Part shown: positions 14,073-22,436 of the stretch, in pieces
Layout: every line of letters begins with the position of its first letter
How positions within the stretch are numbered: the stretch's first letter is position 1
Assembly: GCF_003234445.2 (NCBI RefSeq)
Contig: NZ_CP126269.1
Coordinates: forward strand, 2,790,001-2,854,000
DNA length: 64,000 nucleotides
DNA from: Curtobacterium sp. MCLR17_036
GTDB lineage: Bacteria; Actinomycetota; Actinomycetes; Actinomycetales; Microbacteriaceae
Reading direction: 5' to 3'
Translations under genes and position numbers: made by a program
Notes under the pieces: generated by a model
What the model was told of the DNA's origin: nothing
What the model saw: the letters and a program-made list of their open reading frames with translations, nothing else
Database searches by the model: none

Positions 14073-16424
14073 TCAGGCGGTGCGTCGGCGGGACCCGCGG
14101 CCCTCGTGCGACCAGGCCGACGACGGCACCAGGCTGGGCGGCAGCAACCGCGACCGCACCCGCCGTGCGACGGGGACCGAGGCGTCGAGCTCCGTCCGGA
14201 CCTGCCGGACGTGCGCGACGAGCGCACCGGCGTCCACCGCTGCGGCTCCACCCGCGGCGAACCGCTCCTGGTCGACCGCGTCCACAACGGCCTCGAGGTG
14301 CGGCAGCACCGCCCCGGGCACGACCGACCGGAGTCGGCCGAGCACCGCACGGGCCGTGCGGGCCACCGCTGCGGCGTCACCCGCCGGAGCCAGCGTCGGC
14401 GCGTAGCCGTGGTCGGCGACGTCGTCCAGGACCTCACGCCAGGCGGAGACCGCCGGCGAGCGCCCGGCAGCGACGGCCGCCAGACGGGAGCGCCGACGGA
14501 CGGTGCGCACCACGCCGGGGGCGAGCAACAGTGCGAGGACCAGCACGAGGCCGACGAGCAACCCCGAGGGTCCCTGCCCGCCGCTGCCGGACGCACCGGC
14601 GGCACCGGGAGCCGTCGAGGCCGTCGGCGTCGGGGTGGCGCTCGCGTCGGCCGGGTCGGTCTGGCCCGGCGTCGGCAGGGGTGTCTCCGACGGCACCGCA
14701 CTCGGCGTCGCGGTCGGCTCGGTGGACGGCGCGGCAGCCTCGTCCGAATCGGGGGTCGGCTCGAACGCCACCCACCCGGCACCCTGGATGTAGAGCTCGG
14801 GCCACGAGTGCAGCTGCCGGTTCGAGACCGCGTACTCGCCGTCGGGCTGCGGCGCGCCGGCCCGGTAGCCGACCGCGATCCGCGACGGGATCCCGAGCGA
14901 GCGCGCCATCACCGCCATGGCGGACGAGAAGTGCACGCAGTAGCCCTCGCGGACCTGCAGGAACGTCGACACGACGTCCATGCTGTCGCCGTCGTAGCCC
15001 TGCTCGACCGGAGCCGTCTCGGAGTAGGTGAACAGGTCGCTGCGGAACCACTGCTCGAGGGCGCGGGCCTGCTGGTACTCGCCGGACACGCCACCCGCGA
15101 CGCGCTCGGCGGTGTCCGAGATGTTCGCGGGCAGGTCCTGCGGCAGCGCGAGGTCGGTGCGGAGCTGCTCCGCGCTCGGCGCCTGGTAGCCGCGGCCGTC
15201 GGTCCGGTCGAGCGCCCCGGAGTCCGCGACGGCGTCGAGGTAGTCGTTCGCGAACGTCGACGCCCCCGTGGCCTCGTAGGTGGCACCCCGTGCCGTCGCC
15301 GGGCCGGTCGAACGCACGGTGCTCGAGTTGCCCATCCAGCGCCACTGCGACAGGTCGAGGTTCGTCGACCGCGACGTCAGCGCCACCGCACCCGACGGCA
15401 CCGGCAGGTAGTTGCTCGAGAGCCCGGTGATGCGGACGGTCACGTCGCCGCGGGTGGCCAGTCGCGGGTTCACGCCGACGGCCCACTGCTGCTGGTCCGC
15501 GGTCTGGGCGTCGGCTGCGTTCGTCACGGTCGGCACCCAGTCCCCCGTACCGAACTCGTCGAGGTCGGCGAGCTTGAGGTACTCGGGCTGGCCGTCTGAG
15601 GACCGGTAGCGGAAGACCTCGAGTTCGCTCGGTCGGCGCAGGTCGTCGCCGAGCTCGAGCAGCGTGCCCGGTCGTCCGGGCTGGATCGGCGACCGGACCG
15701 CTCCGGTCACCCCCGAGAGCCAGCTCGCGTTGAGCGGCACCACCGCGGGCAGGCCGATCGCGACGACGAGCCCGACGGCACCGACCACCGCGGCGGGCAG
15801 GGCGCGCTGGACCGGACGGACCGACAGCCACAGCAACGCGAGGAAGGCGACGGCGGTGACGACGACCAGGCCGCCCCCGGCGGGTTCCCCGGTGATGACG
15901 CCCGGCACGACGAGGATCACGAGCGCCGGCGCCGCGGCCAGGGACGGGATGCGGGCGACCGCGGCCAGGAACACCGAGACGCCCGCCACCCAGGCGATGG
16001 ACACCGTGACGATCAGCCGGATGGCGTCGGTCTGCGGCAGCGGCGCCGGGTTGAGCCGGATCGCCGCCAGCGTCTGCCCGAGCGCGCCGTCGGCGTCGAG
16101 CCAGCCCAGTGGCTGCACGTCGTTCACGAGGGCGGCGAGGCAGCTCACCACCAGGAGCGTGCCGACCAGCGCGACGAAGCGGACCCCCGGGGCACGGCGA
16201 CGGACGGCGAGCACCACCGCGACGAGGACCGCGACGACGAGGACCCCGGAGATCCACCACGCGATCCCCTGCACGAGGGGACGGATGGCGAGCGCCGCGA
16301 CGAGCACCGGCAGCGGGGCGAGCGCGACGACCCAGGCGCTCGGGACGTCGCGGGCGTCGTCGTCGCGGTCGAGGATCTCGTGCACGTCGACGCGGTCCCG
16401 CGACCGTGCTGCGACGCCGCTCAC
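14073..16424 (-). CDS. Membrane transglutaminase-like protein (TgpA type), last gene of a MoxR operon
   Basis: 783-residue protein. About six N-terminal hydrophobic helices (residues 30-235) are followed by an extracytoplasmic region with a transglutaminase core (about 430-580). The catalytic Cys is in REGYCVHFSSAMAVMARSLG, the His in LHSWPELY and the Asp in FEPTPDSD. A Thr/Pro-rich linker (590-640), one more helix (about 650-670) and a basic cytoplasmic tail (690-783) complete the architecture. Homologues are encoded with MoxR and DUF58 proteins; they are presumed cysteine peptidases or crosslinking enzymes, with undefined physiological substrates. It overlaps the DUF58 stop by 4 bp and is certainly co-transcribed with it. 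It ends convergent with the TetR gene. Confidence 0.92.
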   Translation of the reverse strand: MSGVAARSRDRVDVHEILDRDDDARDVPSAWVVALAPLPVLVAALAIRPLVQGIAWWISGVLVVAVLVAVVLAVRRRAPGVRFVALVGTLLVVSCLAALVNDVQPLGWLDADGALGQTLAAIRLNPAPLPQTDAIRLIVTVSIAWVAGVSVFLAAVARIPSLAAAPALVILVVPGVITGEPAGGGLVVVTAVAFLALLWLSVRPVQRALPAAVVGAVGLVVAIGLPAVVPLNASWLSGVTGAVRSPIQPGRPGTLLELGDDLRRPSELEVFRYRSSDGQPEYLKLADLDEFGTGDWVPTVTNAADAQTADQQQWAVGVNPRLATRGDVTVRITGLSSNYLPVPSGAVALTSRSTNLDLSQWRWMGNSSTVRSTGPATARGATYEATGASTFANDYLDAVADSGALDRTDGRGYQAPSAEQLRTDLALPQDLPANISDTAERVAGGVSGEYQQARALEQWFRSDLFTYSETAPVEQGYDGDSMDVVSTFLQVREGYCVHFSSAMAVMARSLGIPSRIAVGYRAGAPQPDGEYAVSNRQLHSWPELYIQGAGWVAFEPTPDSDEAAAPSTEPTATPSAVPSETPLPTPGQTDPADASATPTPTASTAPGAAGASGSGGQGPSGLLVGLVLVLALLLAPGVVRTVRRRSRLAAVAAGRSPAVSAWREVLDDVADHGYAPTLAPAGDAAAVARTARAVLGRLRSVVPGAVLPHLEAVVDAVDQERFAAGGAAAVDAGALVAHVRQVRTELDASVPVARRVRSRLLPPSLVPSSAWSHEGRGSRRRTA

Positions 16425-17752
16425 CGCGCCGCCCCCGAGACCTGCGCGCCGGCGACCGGCACGACGAGCGTGCGCCAGCCGGCACGGTCGAGGATGCCGC
16501 GCACCACCGGGTCCGGCGGGACGATGGTCGCGAGGATGCCCCGGCTCGACCCGTTCGTGGCGGCGACGAGCTCGGAGGCCTGCTCGACGGTGCAGGCACC
16601 GGTGACGACGGCGGTCATGCCGTGCACGTCACGCCCGCGCACCTCGGGCAGGACGTCCGTGACGTCCCGGGCGTCGGTGCGGAGCCGGACGTCGGCGAGT
16701 CCGACGAGCACGTCGGTCAGTCCACCGGCGTCGCCCACGTGCCGGGTGCTCCCGTCCGGGCTGTCGCTCACGAGCACGACGCGCGAGGTCCGGGCGGCGA
16801 GGGCGCGGGCGACGCTCGCCGCGACGACCACGGCGTGTTCGAACGCCTGGTCGCCGCCGAGGTCCGAGATCTCGGCGAGGTCGTCGCGGCCGAGGCGCTG
16901 GTACGACTCGCGGCGCACGTCGAGTGCGATCACCGCCTCCGGCGGCTGGGCCTGGGTGGTCTGCCGGACGTACAGCTCGCCGCGTCGCGCGCTCTGTGCC
17001 CAGTGCACCCGGCGGATCGGGTCGCCGGGGCGGTACGGGCGGAGTTCGCTGTCGTCGGCCGATCCACCCTGACCCACCCGGCCCTCGTCGGCGGAGACGG
17101 CTCCGGCCAGGGCCCCGGTGTCGATGGCGGTGAGCGGCGTCGACGCCGGGACCACGACGACCTCTTCCGCTGCCACGACGGGACGGTCGATGCGCAGCAG
17201 GCCGAACGCGTCCTCGACGCGGATCGTCACCGGGCCGACGAGCGTGCGCCCGCGGTGCATGGCGAGCGCCTCGACGTCGAGCAGCGCGGGCGGCAGCCCC
17301 GGGCCGACCTCGGCGTAGGTCGCCGCGTCGGACACGCTCGCGAAGGCGTCCTCGAGCTGCTCCCGCACGAGCAGCGTCGACCGCGGTCCGAAGGGCATGC
17401 TCGTGCCGCTCAGCGAGATGCGCTCCCGGTACACCTCGCCGACCTGCACGATGGCGCGCGCGGTGCTCCGGCTGCCCCGCAGCGGCGCCGCCACGACGAA
17501 CGCCGTGACGATGCCGAGCACGACGAGCACGAGCAGCAGCAGCCCGGCGGACACGGCGACGCTCGTGGCGCCGACGAGGCCGCCGCCGACGAGCCCGATG
17601 CCGACCGCGATGACGGTCCACCCGCGGAGCGTGGGTCGGGGGAACGGCGTGCGCCGGAGCAGCACCAGGCCGCGCCGTCCGAACCGGGCCGCGGTCGAGC
17701 GCGCCGCACCGGCACGGCGCAGCAGCGGCGACGGTGCCGGACGGCCGGGCAT
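16421..17752 (-). CDS. DUF58 domain-containing protein
   Basis: 443-residue membrane-anchored protein. Two hydrophobic helices at about 45-95 (WTVIAVGIGLVGGGLVGAT and the next) precede a cytosolic part. The DUF58 signature LRPYRPGDPIRRVHWAQSAR (about 245-265) is intact and is followed by a VWA-like fold in which a metal-site Asp is visible in VIALDVRRES. Such proteins partner with MoxR AAA ATPases and are thought to act as adaptors or chaperone clients. The gene sits between moxR (1-bp TGATG-type junction) and the transglutaminase gene (4-bp overlap), so translational coupling is likely across the operon. Confidence 0.9.
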   Translation of the reverse strand: MPGRPAPSPLLRRAGAARSTAARFGRRGLVLLRRTPFPRPTLRGWTVIAVGIGLVGGGLVGATSVAVSAGLLLLVLVVLGIVTAFVVAAPLRGSRSTARAIVQVGEVYRERISLSGTSMPFGPRSTLLVREQLEDAFASVSDAATYAEVGPGLPPALLDVEALAMHRGRTLVGPVTIRVEDAFGLLRIDRPVVAAEEVVVVPASTPLTAIDTGALAGAVSADEGRVGQGGSADDSELRPYRPGDPIRRVHWAQSARRGELYVRQTTQAQPPEAVIALDVRRESYQRLGRDDLAEISDLGGDQAFEHAVVVAASVARALAARTSRVVLVSDSPDGSTRHVGDAGGLTDVLVGLADVRLRTDARDVTDVLPEVRGRDVHGMTAVVTGACTVEQASELVAATNGSSRGILATIVPPDPVVRGILDRAGWRTLVVPVAGAQVSGAAR

Positions 17753-18744
17753 CAGGAGCGGACGGGGGTCGCTGTGAAGGGCACGGCGGTGTCGGACACG
17801 ATCCGGACGACGATCTCGCGCACGGTGTCCTCACCCGTGCCGCCGAGGCCGCGCGCGACCGGGACGAGCCGGTGCGCGAGCACGATCGGGGCGAGGGCGG
17901 CGACGTCGTCCGGGGTCACGAAGGGCCGGCCGAGCAGCGCCGCGTGCGCACGGGCCGCCTGCGCGAGGTGGAGCGTGGCACGGGGGCTCGCGCCGAGCAC
18001 GAGGTCGGGGTGCGTGCGGGTCGCCCGGACGATCGCGACGATGTACGCCTCGACGTCGGGTGCGACGTGCACACCCGCCACCGACTCGATGACCGCACGG
18101 AGGGTCGCGACGTCGACGATCGGTCGCAGGTGCGCCAGCGGATCGCCGCCGCCGCGGTTCGCGAGCATGTGCCGCTCGGCGTCGGCACTCGGGTAGCCCA
18201 TGGTGATCCGGGCCATGAAGCGGTCGCGCTGCGCCTCGGGCAGCGGGTAGGTGCCCTCCATGTCGATCGGGTTCTGCGTCGCGACGATCATGAAGGGCCG
18301 CTCGAGCTGCCGGGTCACGCCGTCGACGGTGACCTGCGACTCGGCCATCGCCTCGAGCAGGGCCGACTGGGTCTTCGGGCTGGTGCGGTTGATCTCGTCG
18401 CCGATGACGACGTTCGCGAACACCGGGCCCGGTGAGAACCGGAACGTGGCCGACGACTGGTCGTAGATGTTCACCCCGGTCACGTCGGACGGCAGCATGT
18501 CGGACGTGAACTGGATGCGGTTCACCGATCCGCCGACGGAGGCCCCGAGCGCCTTCGCGAGCACGGTCTTGCCGACGCCGGGCACGTCCTCGACGAGCAG
18601 GTGCCCCTCGGCGAGCATCACCGTCAGCGCGGTGCGGATGGCGTCCACCTTGCCGTCGATCACCGTCGAGACCGATGCGACGATGGCGTCGCCGACCTCT
18701 CGGATGCGTTCGAGGGGGAAGGCGGGGGCGGTCGCTTCCGGCAC
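17752..18744 (-). CDS. MoxR-family AAA+ ATPase
   Basis: 330-residue AAA+ ATPase of the MoxR branch. Walker A lies in EDVPGVGKTVLAKAL (about 51-65), Walker B in VVIGDEINR (about 113-121), sensor 1 in VATQNPIDMEGTYPLPEAQ, the Arg finger in the following DRF, and the lid domain is C-terminal. MoxR ATPases assemble as hexamers and remodel partner proteins, often VWA or DUF58 proteins. First gene of a three-gene operon (MoxR, DUF58, transglutaminase). The GTG start at 18744 has a GAGGAG Shine-Dalgarno about 7 nt upstream, so the mRNA is leadered. The upstream 600 bp holds a palindromic repeat array rather than a gene. Confidence 0.93.
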   Translation of the reverse strand: MPEATAPAFPLERIREVGDAIVASVSTVIDGKVDAIRTALTVMLAEGHLLVEDVPGVGKTVLAKALGASVGGSVNRIQFTSDMLPSDVTGVNIYDQSSATFRFSPGPVFANVVIGDEINRTSPKTQSALLEAMAESQVTVDGVTRQLERPFMIVATQNPIDMEGTYPLPEAQRDRFMARITMGYPSADAERHMLANRGGGDPLAHLRPIVDVATLRAVIESVAGVHVAPDVEAYIVAIVRATRTHPDLVLGASPRATLHLAQAARAHAALLGRPFVTPDDVAALAPIVLAHRLVPVARGLGGTGEDTVREIVVRIVSDTAVPFTATPVRS

Positions 18745-18915
18745 GCAGGACTCCTCGTCTCGGGACAGGTGTCGTGCATGCTACCTCGGCCCGGTGACAA
18801 GGAGGGGAGGATGCGTCACCCTCGGGGCCGTTCCGCGCACGCGAGCCGAGGACAGGGCATCGGGCCGGTGCTTCGCGCCCGCGCCTCGCGCCCCGCGCCC
18901 CGCGGCTCCGGCCGC

Positions 18916-18970
18916 GAGTGAGCAGAAGAAGTCGAGTACCGACCGCGCACTCGACCGTTTCTGCTCACTC
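18916..18970. repeat. E2 palindrome, copy 1
   Basis: 55 bp. The outer arms GAGTGAGCAGAA and its complement TTCTGCTCACTC bound an inner stem GTCGAGT/ACTCGAC; the centre is ACCGACCGCGC. Confidence 0.85.
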
Positions 18971-19072
18971 GATGCGCGCGAGGGCCGGGTCGCGCCGGAC
19001 CGGGCCGTTCCGCGCACGGGAACCGAGGACAGGGCATCGGGCCGGTGCTTCGCGCCCCGCGGCTCCGGCCGC

Positions 19073-19127
19073 GAGTGAGCAGAAGAAGTCGAGTACCGAC
19101 CGCGTACTCGACCGTTTCTGCTCACTC
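19073..19127. repeat. E2 palindrome, copy 2
   Basis: 55 bp, differing from copy 1 by a single base in the centre (GCGCAC to GCGTAC), so that the centre gains one extra pair. Confidence 0.85.
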
Positions 19128-19187
19128 GATGCGCGCGAGGGCCGGGTCGCGCCGGACCGGGCCGCGCCGCGCCGCGACTCCTGCCGC

Positions 19188-19242
19188 GAGTGAGCAGAAG
19201 AAGTCGGGTCCCGAGCGCGTACTCGACCGTTTCTGCTCACTC
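19188..19242. repeat. E2 palindrome, copy 3
   Basis: 55 bp with identical outer arms but three to four changes in the inner stem and centre (GTCGGGTCCCGAGCGCGTACTC), which weaken the inner stem. Confidence 0.85.
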
Positions 19243-19318
19243 GATGCGCGCGAGGACGGGGTCGCGCCGCTCGAGCGTGCCGCGCCGCGCCGCGCACGAG
19301 ACGCCCCCGGGAACGACG

Positions 19319-19346
19319 AAACCCCGGTCCGATCGGACCGGGGTTT
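19319..19346 (-). terminator. Hairpin terminator after tRNA-Ser(GCT)
   Basis: A perfect 28-bp palindrome (AAACCCCGGTCCGA then its complement), 9 bp beyond the tRNA 3' end. It ends in a short T run on the minus strand. Confidence 0.8.
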
Positions 19347-19355
19347 CGAGGAGCG

Positions 19356-19445
19356 CGGAGACGGAGGGATTTGAACCCTCGGTCCCCTCAAAGGGGACTC
19401 CACCTTAGCAGGGTGGTGCACTCGGCCGGACTATGCGACGTCTCC
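19356..19445 (-). tRNA. tRNA-Ser (anticodon GCT)
   Basis: 90-nt class II tRNA on the minus strand. Acceptor stem GGAGACG/CGTCTCC, anticodon loop CTGCTAA giving anticodon GCT, a long variable arm (GAGTCCCCTTTGAGGGGAC) and T-loop GGTTCAAATCC. CCA is not encoded. A TATGGT -10-like box lies at 19471-19476 on the minus strand. Confidence 0.96.
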
Positions 19446-19915
19446 AAGCACTCTCGCGAGCGCTGCGACCACCATACAGGAAGGACCGGCCCCGGATCGA
19501 CCCGGACGACACCCCCGCGCGTGGCTCCCGCACACCGCCCGTGACGACGGAGTCCCCCGGAATGGGGACACCCGGGGGTTGTCGCCACGTACCCCGGTGC
19601 TTACGATCGTCGAGACGCGGCGATCACGTTCCGGGGCTCGTCCCCTCTGTCGCGACACAGCACCCGACGTCGCTCCCCGATCACGGGCCCGGCGTGCCCG
19701 ATCGTCCGGCACCCCGGGGAGCGACTCCTGGGGGCGCGGCCCACCACCGCGCCCCCACCTCTCACTTCCTCCCTCGCACTCCCCCGAAGACGACAGCGCC
19801 ACCGCGACCGAGCGCCCCGGCTGGTCGTGCCGCCCCGGCCGACCGCGCCGCCCCGGCCGGTCGTGCAGCTCCGGCAGACCGCACCGCCCGGCGGAACACC
19901 CCGCCGCCCGCCCGG
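19446..19915. other. 470-bp intergenic stretch between tRNA-Ser and the GntR gene
   Basis: No supported gene. It contains the tRNA promoter (TATGGT -10 at 19471-19476, minus strand), a hairpin at 19730-19756, a pyrimidine-rich tract near 19755-19790, and Pro/Arg-coding low-complexity GC DNA from 19800 to 19910 built of CCGGCCG/CCCGGC variants. Long open frames through it have no start signals and unnatural composition. Confidence 0.6.
19730..19756. terminator. Hairpin, possible distal terminator of the GntR gene
   Basis: 10-bp perfect arms GGGGGCGCGG and CCGCGCCCCC with a 7-nt loop. It lies 160 bp beyond the stop of the minus-strand GntR gene. Confidence 0.45.
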
Positions 19916-20596
19916 TCAGCGCGGGACGGCCACCCGGAAGCGGTCCGGCAGCGCGATGAGCGCCCCGGCCAGCTCGAGCAGCGCGGCGGCGCAGTCGTCG
20001 AGCGCGTCGCGGTCCGCGGCGTCGACGGCCCGCTCCACGATGTCGAGCCGACGTCGACGGTCGACGACCGCGTCGATCCCGTTCGCGAGCGCGACGTCGT
20101 CCGTCGAGAACATGTCGAGCAGGATGCGCTGCGACGCCACCCAGTCCGCGCTCACCGGCGCCCCGCGACGGCGCAGGTACCAAGCACCGAGTTCCACGAA
20201 GGCACCGGCCTCGGTCCAGCAGTCGCGGAGCACGAGCGGGTCGAAGCGGTCGGGGCAGGCGACCCCGCCGGCGGGCGGCTCGGCGAGCATCGCGCGGATG
20301 ATCCGCATCCGCTCGGTCATCTGGTCGACGGACCAGTGCGTGATGACGACGCCGACGTACCGCTGCACCGACACGAGACGCAGGGTCTCGAGTGTGACGA
20401 GTGCCTCGCGCACGGGCGTGCGCGAGACCCGCATGTCCTGCGCGATGGCGTCGAGCTTGAGCCGCTGGCCGCGCCGGTAGACGCCGCGCAGCACGCAGTC
20501 GAGCAGCCGCAGGAAGACCGCGTCGCGGAGCAGGCTGCGCCGCAGACCGTGTGGATCGAGGTCGCCGAGGGCGGTGCGCCGGGCTGGGTTCTCCAT
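19916..20596 (-). CDS. GntR-family transcriptional regulator (FCD-type)
   Basis: 226-residue regulator. The winged helix lies at about 18-80 (LRGVYRRGQRLKLDAIAQDM, then RVSRTPVREALVTLETLRLV), with the GntR hallmark SRTPVREAL. The C-terminal helical effector domain is shorter and less conserved than a typical FadR FCD domain. The ATG at 20596 is chosen; an adjacent GTG at 20599 is equally possible and no Shine-Dalgarno is clear. The MFS transporter gene lies immediately upstream on the same strand, 149 bp away, so the regulator probably controls that transporter, with a carboxylate or sugar as effector. The effector is inference. Confidence 0.87.
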   Translation of the reverse strand: MENPARRTALGDLDPHGLRRSLLRDAVFLRLLDCVLRGVYRRGQRLKLDAIAQDMRVSRTPVREALVTLETLRLVSVQRYVGVVITHWSVDQMTERMRIIRAMLAEPPAGGVACPDRFDPLVLRDCWTEAGAFVELGAWYLRRRGAPVSADWVASQRILLDMFSTDDVALANGIDAVVDRRRRLDIVERAVDAADRDALDDCAAALLELAGALIALPDRFRVAVPR

Positions 20597-20745
20597 CACG
20601 CCAGACTCACGCACGCTCAGGACCGCCGAGGGGTGCGCGCCGACCGCGGTGGATGGGTGGCGCCGGGATCGCGCTGTGGAGGAGTGCCATGCCAGCACGC
20701 TGGCAGGCCGCACCGCAGCGCGCTAAACACTCCGGATACAGAATG

Positions 20746-22191
20746 TCAGTCGCGGTCGGACTTCGTCAGCACCGACAGCGGCTGGGTGACGTCCTCCAGC
20801 CCCTTCCTCGCGGCGTCGACCCCGAACACGAGCGCCACGATCCCACCGGCGATCATCACGGCCGAGCCGAGCAGGTACCCCCAGAACAACGGCTCGCGGG
20901 ACGACCCGTCGCCGATGAGCGCCCCGTAGATGAGCGGCGCGACGGCACCGAAGATCTGCGCGAGCGCGAAGAAGTACGAGATGGCCTGCGACCGGAGCTC
21001 GAGCGGGAAGATCTCGCTGACGGTCAGGTACGCGCTCGACGCCCCGGCCGAGGCGAAGAAGAACGACACGCACCAGAAGACGACCTGCACGCCGGCGCTG
21101 ATCGCGTCGGCCTGGAACAGGAACGCGGACGTCGCGAGCACGAGACCGGACACCAGGTACGTCGAGAAGATCATCTGGCGGCGGCCCCAGGTGTCGAAGA
21201 ACCGGCCGAGGATGATCGGGCCGAGCAGGTTGCCGATCGCGAACGGGAAGAAGTAGACCGAGGTCTCGGCGGTCTTCAGCCCGAAGAAGTTGGTGAGCAC
21301 GAGCGCGTAGGTGAAGAAGATCGCGTTGTACAGGAACGCCTGCGTGATCATCATCGTCGCGCCGACCAGGGTCCGTGTCGGGTACTGCCGGAACAGCACC
21401 TTCACGATGGTGCGGAACTTGACGTTGTCCGTCGGTGTGACGGTCATCGCCTTCGAGTCGTCGACGTCGGGCAGGCGATGGCCGGTGGACTTCTCGACCG
21501 ACGCCTCGATCTGCGTGACCGTCGCCTCGGCCTCCTGCTCGCGGCCGTGCGTCATCAGCCAGCGGGGGCTCTCGGGGATGTGCCGACGCAGGAAGATGAT
21601 CGCGATGCCGAGCACCGGGCCGAGGAAGAAGCCGATGCGCCAGCCGATGTTCTCGGCGAAGTGGGCGGTGTCGAGCAGGTAGATGTTCGCGAAGGCGCCG
21701 AGGGCCGCACCGCCCCAGTACGTCCCGTTGATCGCGATGTCGACGTGTCCGCGGTACTTCGACGGGATGAGTTCGTCGATGGCAGAGTTGATCGCCGCGT
21801 ACTCGCCACCGATGCCGAGCCCGGCGACGAAGCGGAACACCGCGAGGAACCAGAAGTCCTGCGCGAACCCGGCGATGCCGGAACCGATCAGGTAGATGGC
21901 CAGGGTGAGGATGAACAGCTTCCGTCGACCGAGGCGGTCGGACATGCGCCCGAACACGATCGCACCGACGACCTGTCCGACCAGGTAGATCGTGCCGAGC
22001 GAGGTGACCTGTTGCGTCGACAGGTCGAGGTCCGCCTGGAACCCGGCGTTCGAGACGATCTGGATCTCGAGGCCGTCCAGGATCCAGGACACCCCGAGGC
22101 CCACGACCACGCTCCAGTGGAACCGTGTCCACGGCAGTCGGTCCATCCGAGCGGGTACCAGGCTCTTGATCGTCGCGTTCGTGCTGCTCAC
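20746..22191 (-). CDS. MFS transporter, sugar/metabolite:H+ symporter type
   Basis: 481-residue twelve-helix major facilitator. The loop 2-3 motif GRMSDRLGRRKLF and its C-terminal counterpart GRFFDTWGRRQMI are intact. The PESPRWL segment between helices 6 and 7 is typical of the sugar porter and metabolite:H+ symporter branches. A long central cytosolic loop (about 215-275) links the halves. Start GTG 22191 is preferred over ATG 22257 because a TACGTT -10 lies 8 nt upstream and the extra 22 residues are Pro-rich and unlike a family N-terminus. Probably regulated by the adjacent GntR protein. Substrate unknown. Confidence 0.88.
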   Translation of the reverse strand: MSSTNATIKSLVPARMDRLPWTRFHWSVVVGLGVSWILDGLEIQIVSNAGFQADLDLSTQQVTSLGTIYLVGQVVGAIVFGRMSDRLGRRKLFILTLAIYLIGSGIAGFAQDFWFLAVFRFVAGLGIGGEYAAINSAIDELIPSKYRGHVDIAINGTYWGGAALGAFANIYLLDTAHFAENIGWRIGFFLGPVLGIAIIFLRRHIPESPRWLMTHGREQEAEATVTQIEASVEKSTGHRLPDVDDSKAMTVTPTDNVKFRTIVKVLFRQYPTRTLVGATMMITQAFLYNAIFFTYALVLTNFFGLKTAETSVYFFPFAIGNLLGPIILGRFFDTWGRRQMIFSTYLVSGLVLATSAFLFQADAISAGVQVVFWCVSFFFASAGASSAYLTVSEIFPLELRSQAISYFFALAQIFGAVAPLIYGALIGDGSSREPLFWGYLLGSAVMIAGGIVALVFGVDAARKGLEDVTQPLSVLTKSDRD

Positions 22192-22199
22192 GAATGGGG

Positions 22200-22205
22200 A
22201 ACGTA
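22200..22205 (-). promoter_or_regulatory. -10 box supporting the GTG start of the MFS gene
   Basis: TACGTT on the minus strand, 8 nt before GTG 22191. Confidence 0.4.
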
Positions 22206-22268
22206 CGCCCGGATCGACGAGATGGTTCGGATCCGGTAGCGGAGCGGTCCGGTTCACCCGGTCCGGGC

Positions 22269-22304
22269 ACGGAGCCGGATCCCCCTACTCGAATCCGGCT
22301 CCGT
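22269..22304. promoter_or_regulatory. Inverted repeat upstream of the MFS gene, possible operator
   Basis: 12-bp perfect arms ACGGAGCCGGAT (22269-22280) and ATCCGGCTCCGT (22293-22304) with a 12-nt spacer. It lies 60-100 bp upstream of the proposed MFS -10 box and beside an AT-rich island at 22316-22345 that is unusual for this genome. It could be a regulator site or a hairpin. Confidence 0.4.
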
Positions 22305-22349
22305 CACCGGGATCTCAATCATTGCAATTGCTATGGAAACTCACAAGCG

Positions 22350-22397
22350 GACGGACGGGAGGCCCGTGGCGGCGCCGCCACGGGCCTCCCGTCCGTC
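22350..22397. repeat. Dispersed perfect palindrome P, copy A
   Basis: A 48-bp perfect palindrome with no loop, centred at GGC|GCC (22373/22374). The core arm GGACGGGAGGCCCGTGGCGG is shared with copies at 30338 and 37405. This copy lies between two divergent genes (MFS and AAA ATPase), so it cannot be a simple 3' terminator for them. Confidence 0.85.
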
Positions 22398-22423
22398 TTG
22401 TGGTCCATGTCGCCGGCGCGGCG

Positions 22424-22429
22424 TAGCGT
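22424..22429 (+). promoter_or_regulatory. -10 box of a leaderless promoter for the AAA ATPase
   Basis: TAGCGT 7 nt before GTG 22437. Palindrome P copy A ends about where the -35 would begin. Confidence 0.55.
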
Positions 22430-22436
22430 CGACGAC

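Larger units (their letters stand above)
18745..19318. repeat. Intergenic tandem array of interrupted palindromes (family E2)
   Basis: No gene is credible here. The stretch carries three copies of a 55-bp palindrome (listed separately), spaced 157 and 115 bp apart. They are embedded in longer direct repeats: a block at 18825-18890 recurs at 19002-19056, and a block after each palindrome (from 18971, 19128 and 19243) is shared by all three. The array separates the MoxR promoter from the terminator of tRNA-Ser. Open frames through it encode repeated low-complexity peptides in several frames, typical of non-coding repeats. Confidence 0.85.

Noticed and set aside
18790..19300. Several short open frames on both strands with repeated peptides
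   Set aside because: They are produced by the E2 repeat array in every frame, lack start signals and give Arg/Ser/Ala-rich repeats only.
19433..20929. A 498-codon open frame on the plus strand across tRNA-Ser and opposite the GntR gene
   Set aside because: It begins inside the tRNA gene and runs antisense to the GntR gene; the product is Arg/Ala/His low complexity.
22350..22397. Palindrome P copy A as a conventional terminator
   Set aside because: No supported gene ends there; the two flanking genes both start on its sides and transcribe away from it. It is reported as a repeat instead.
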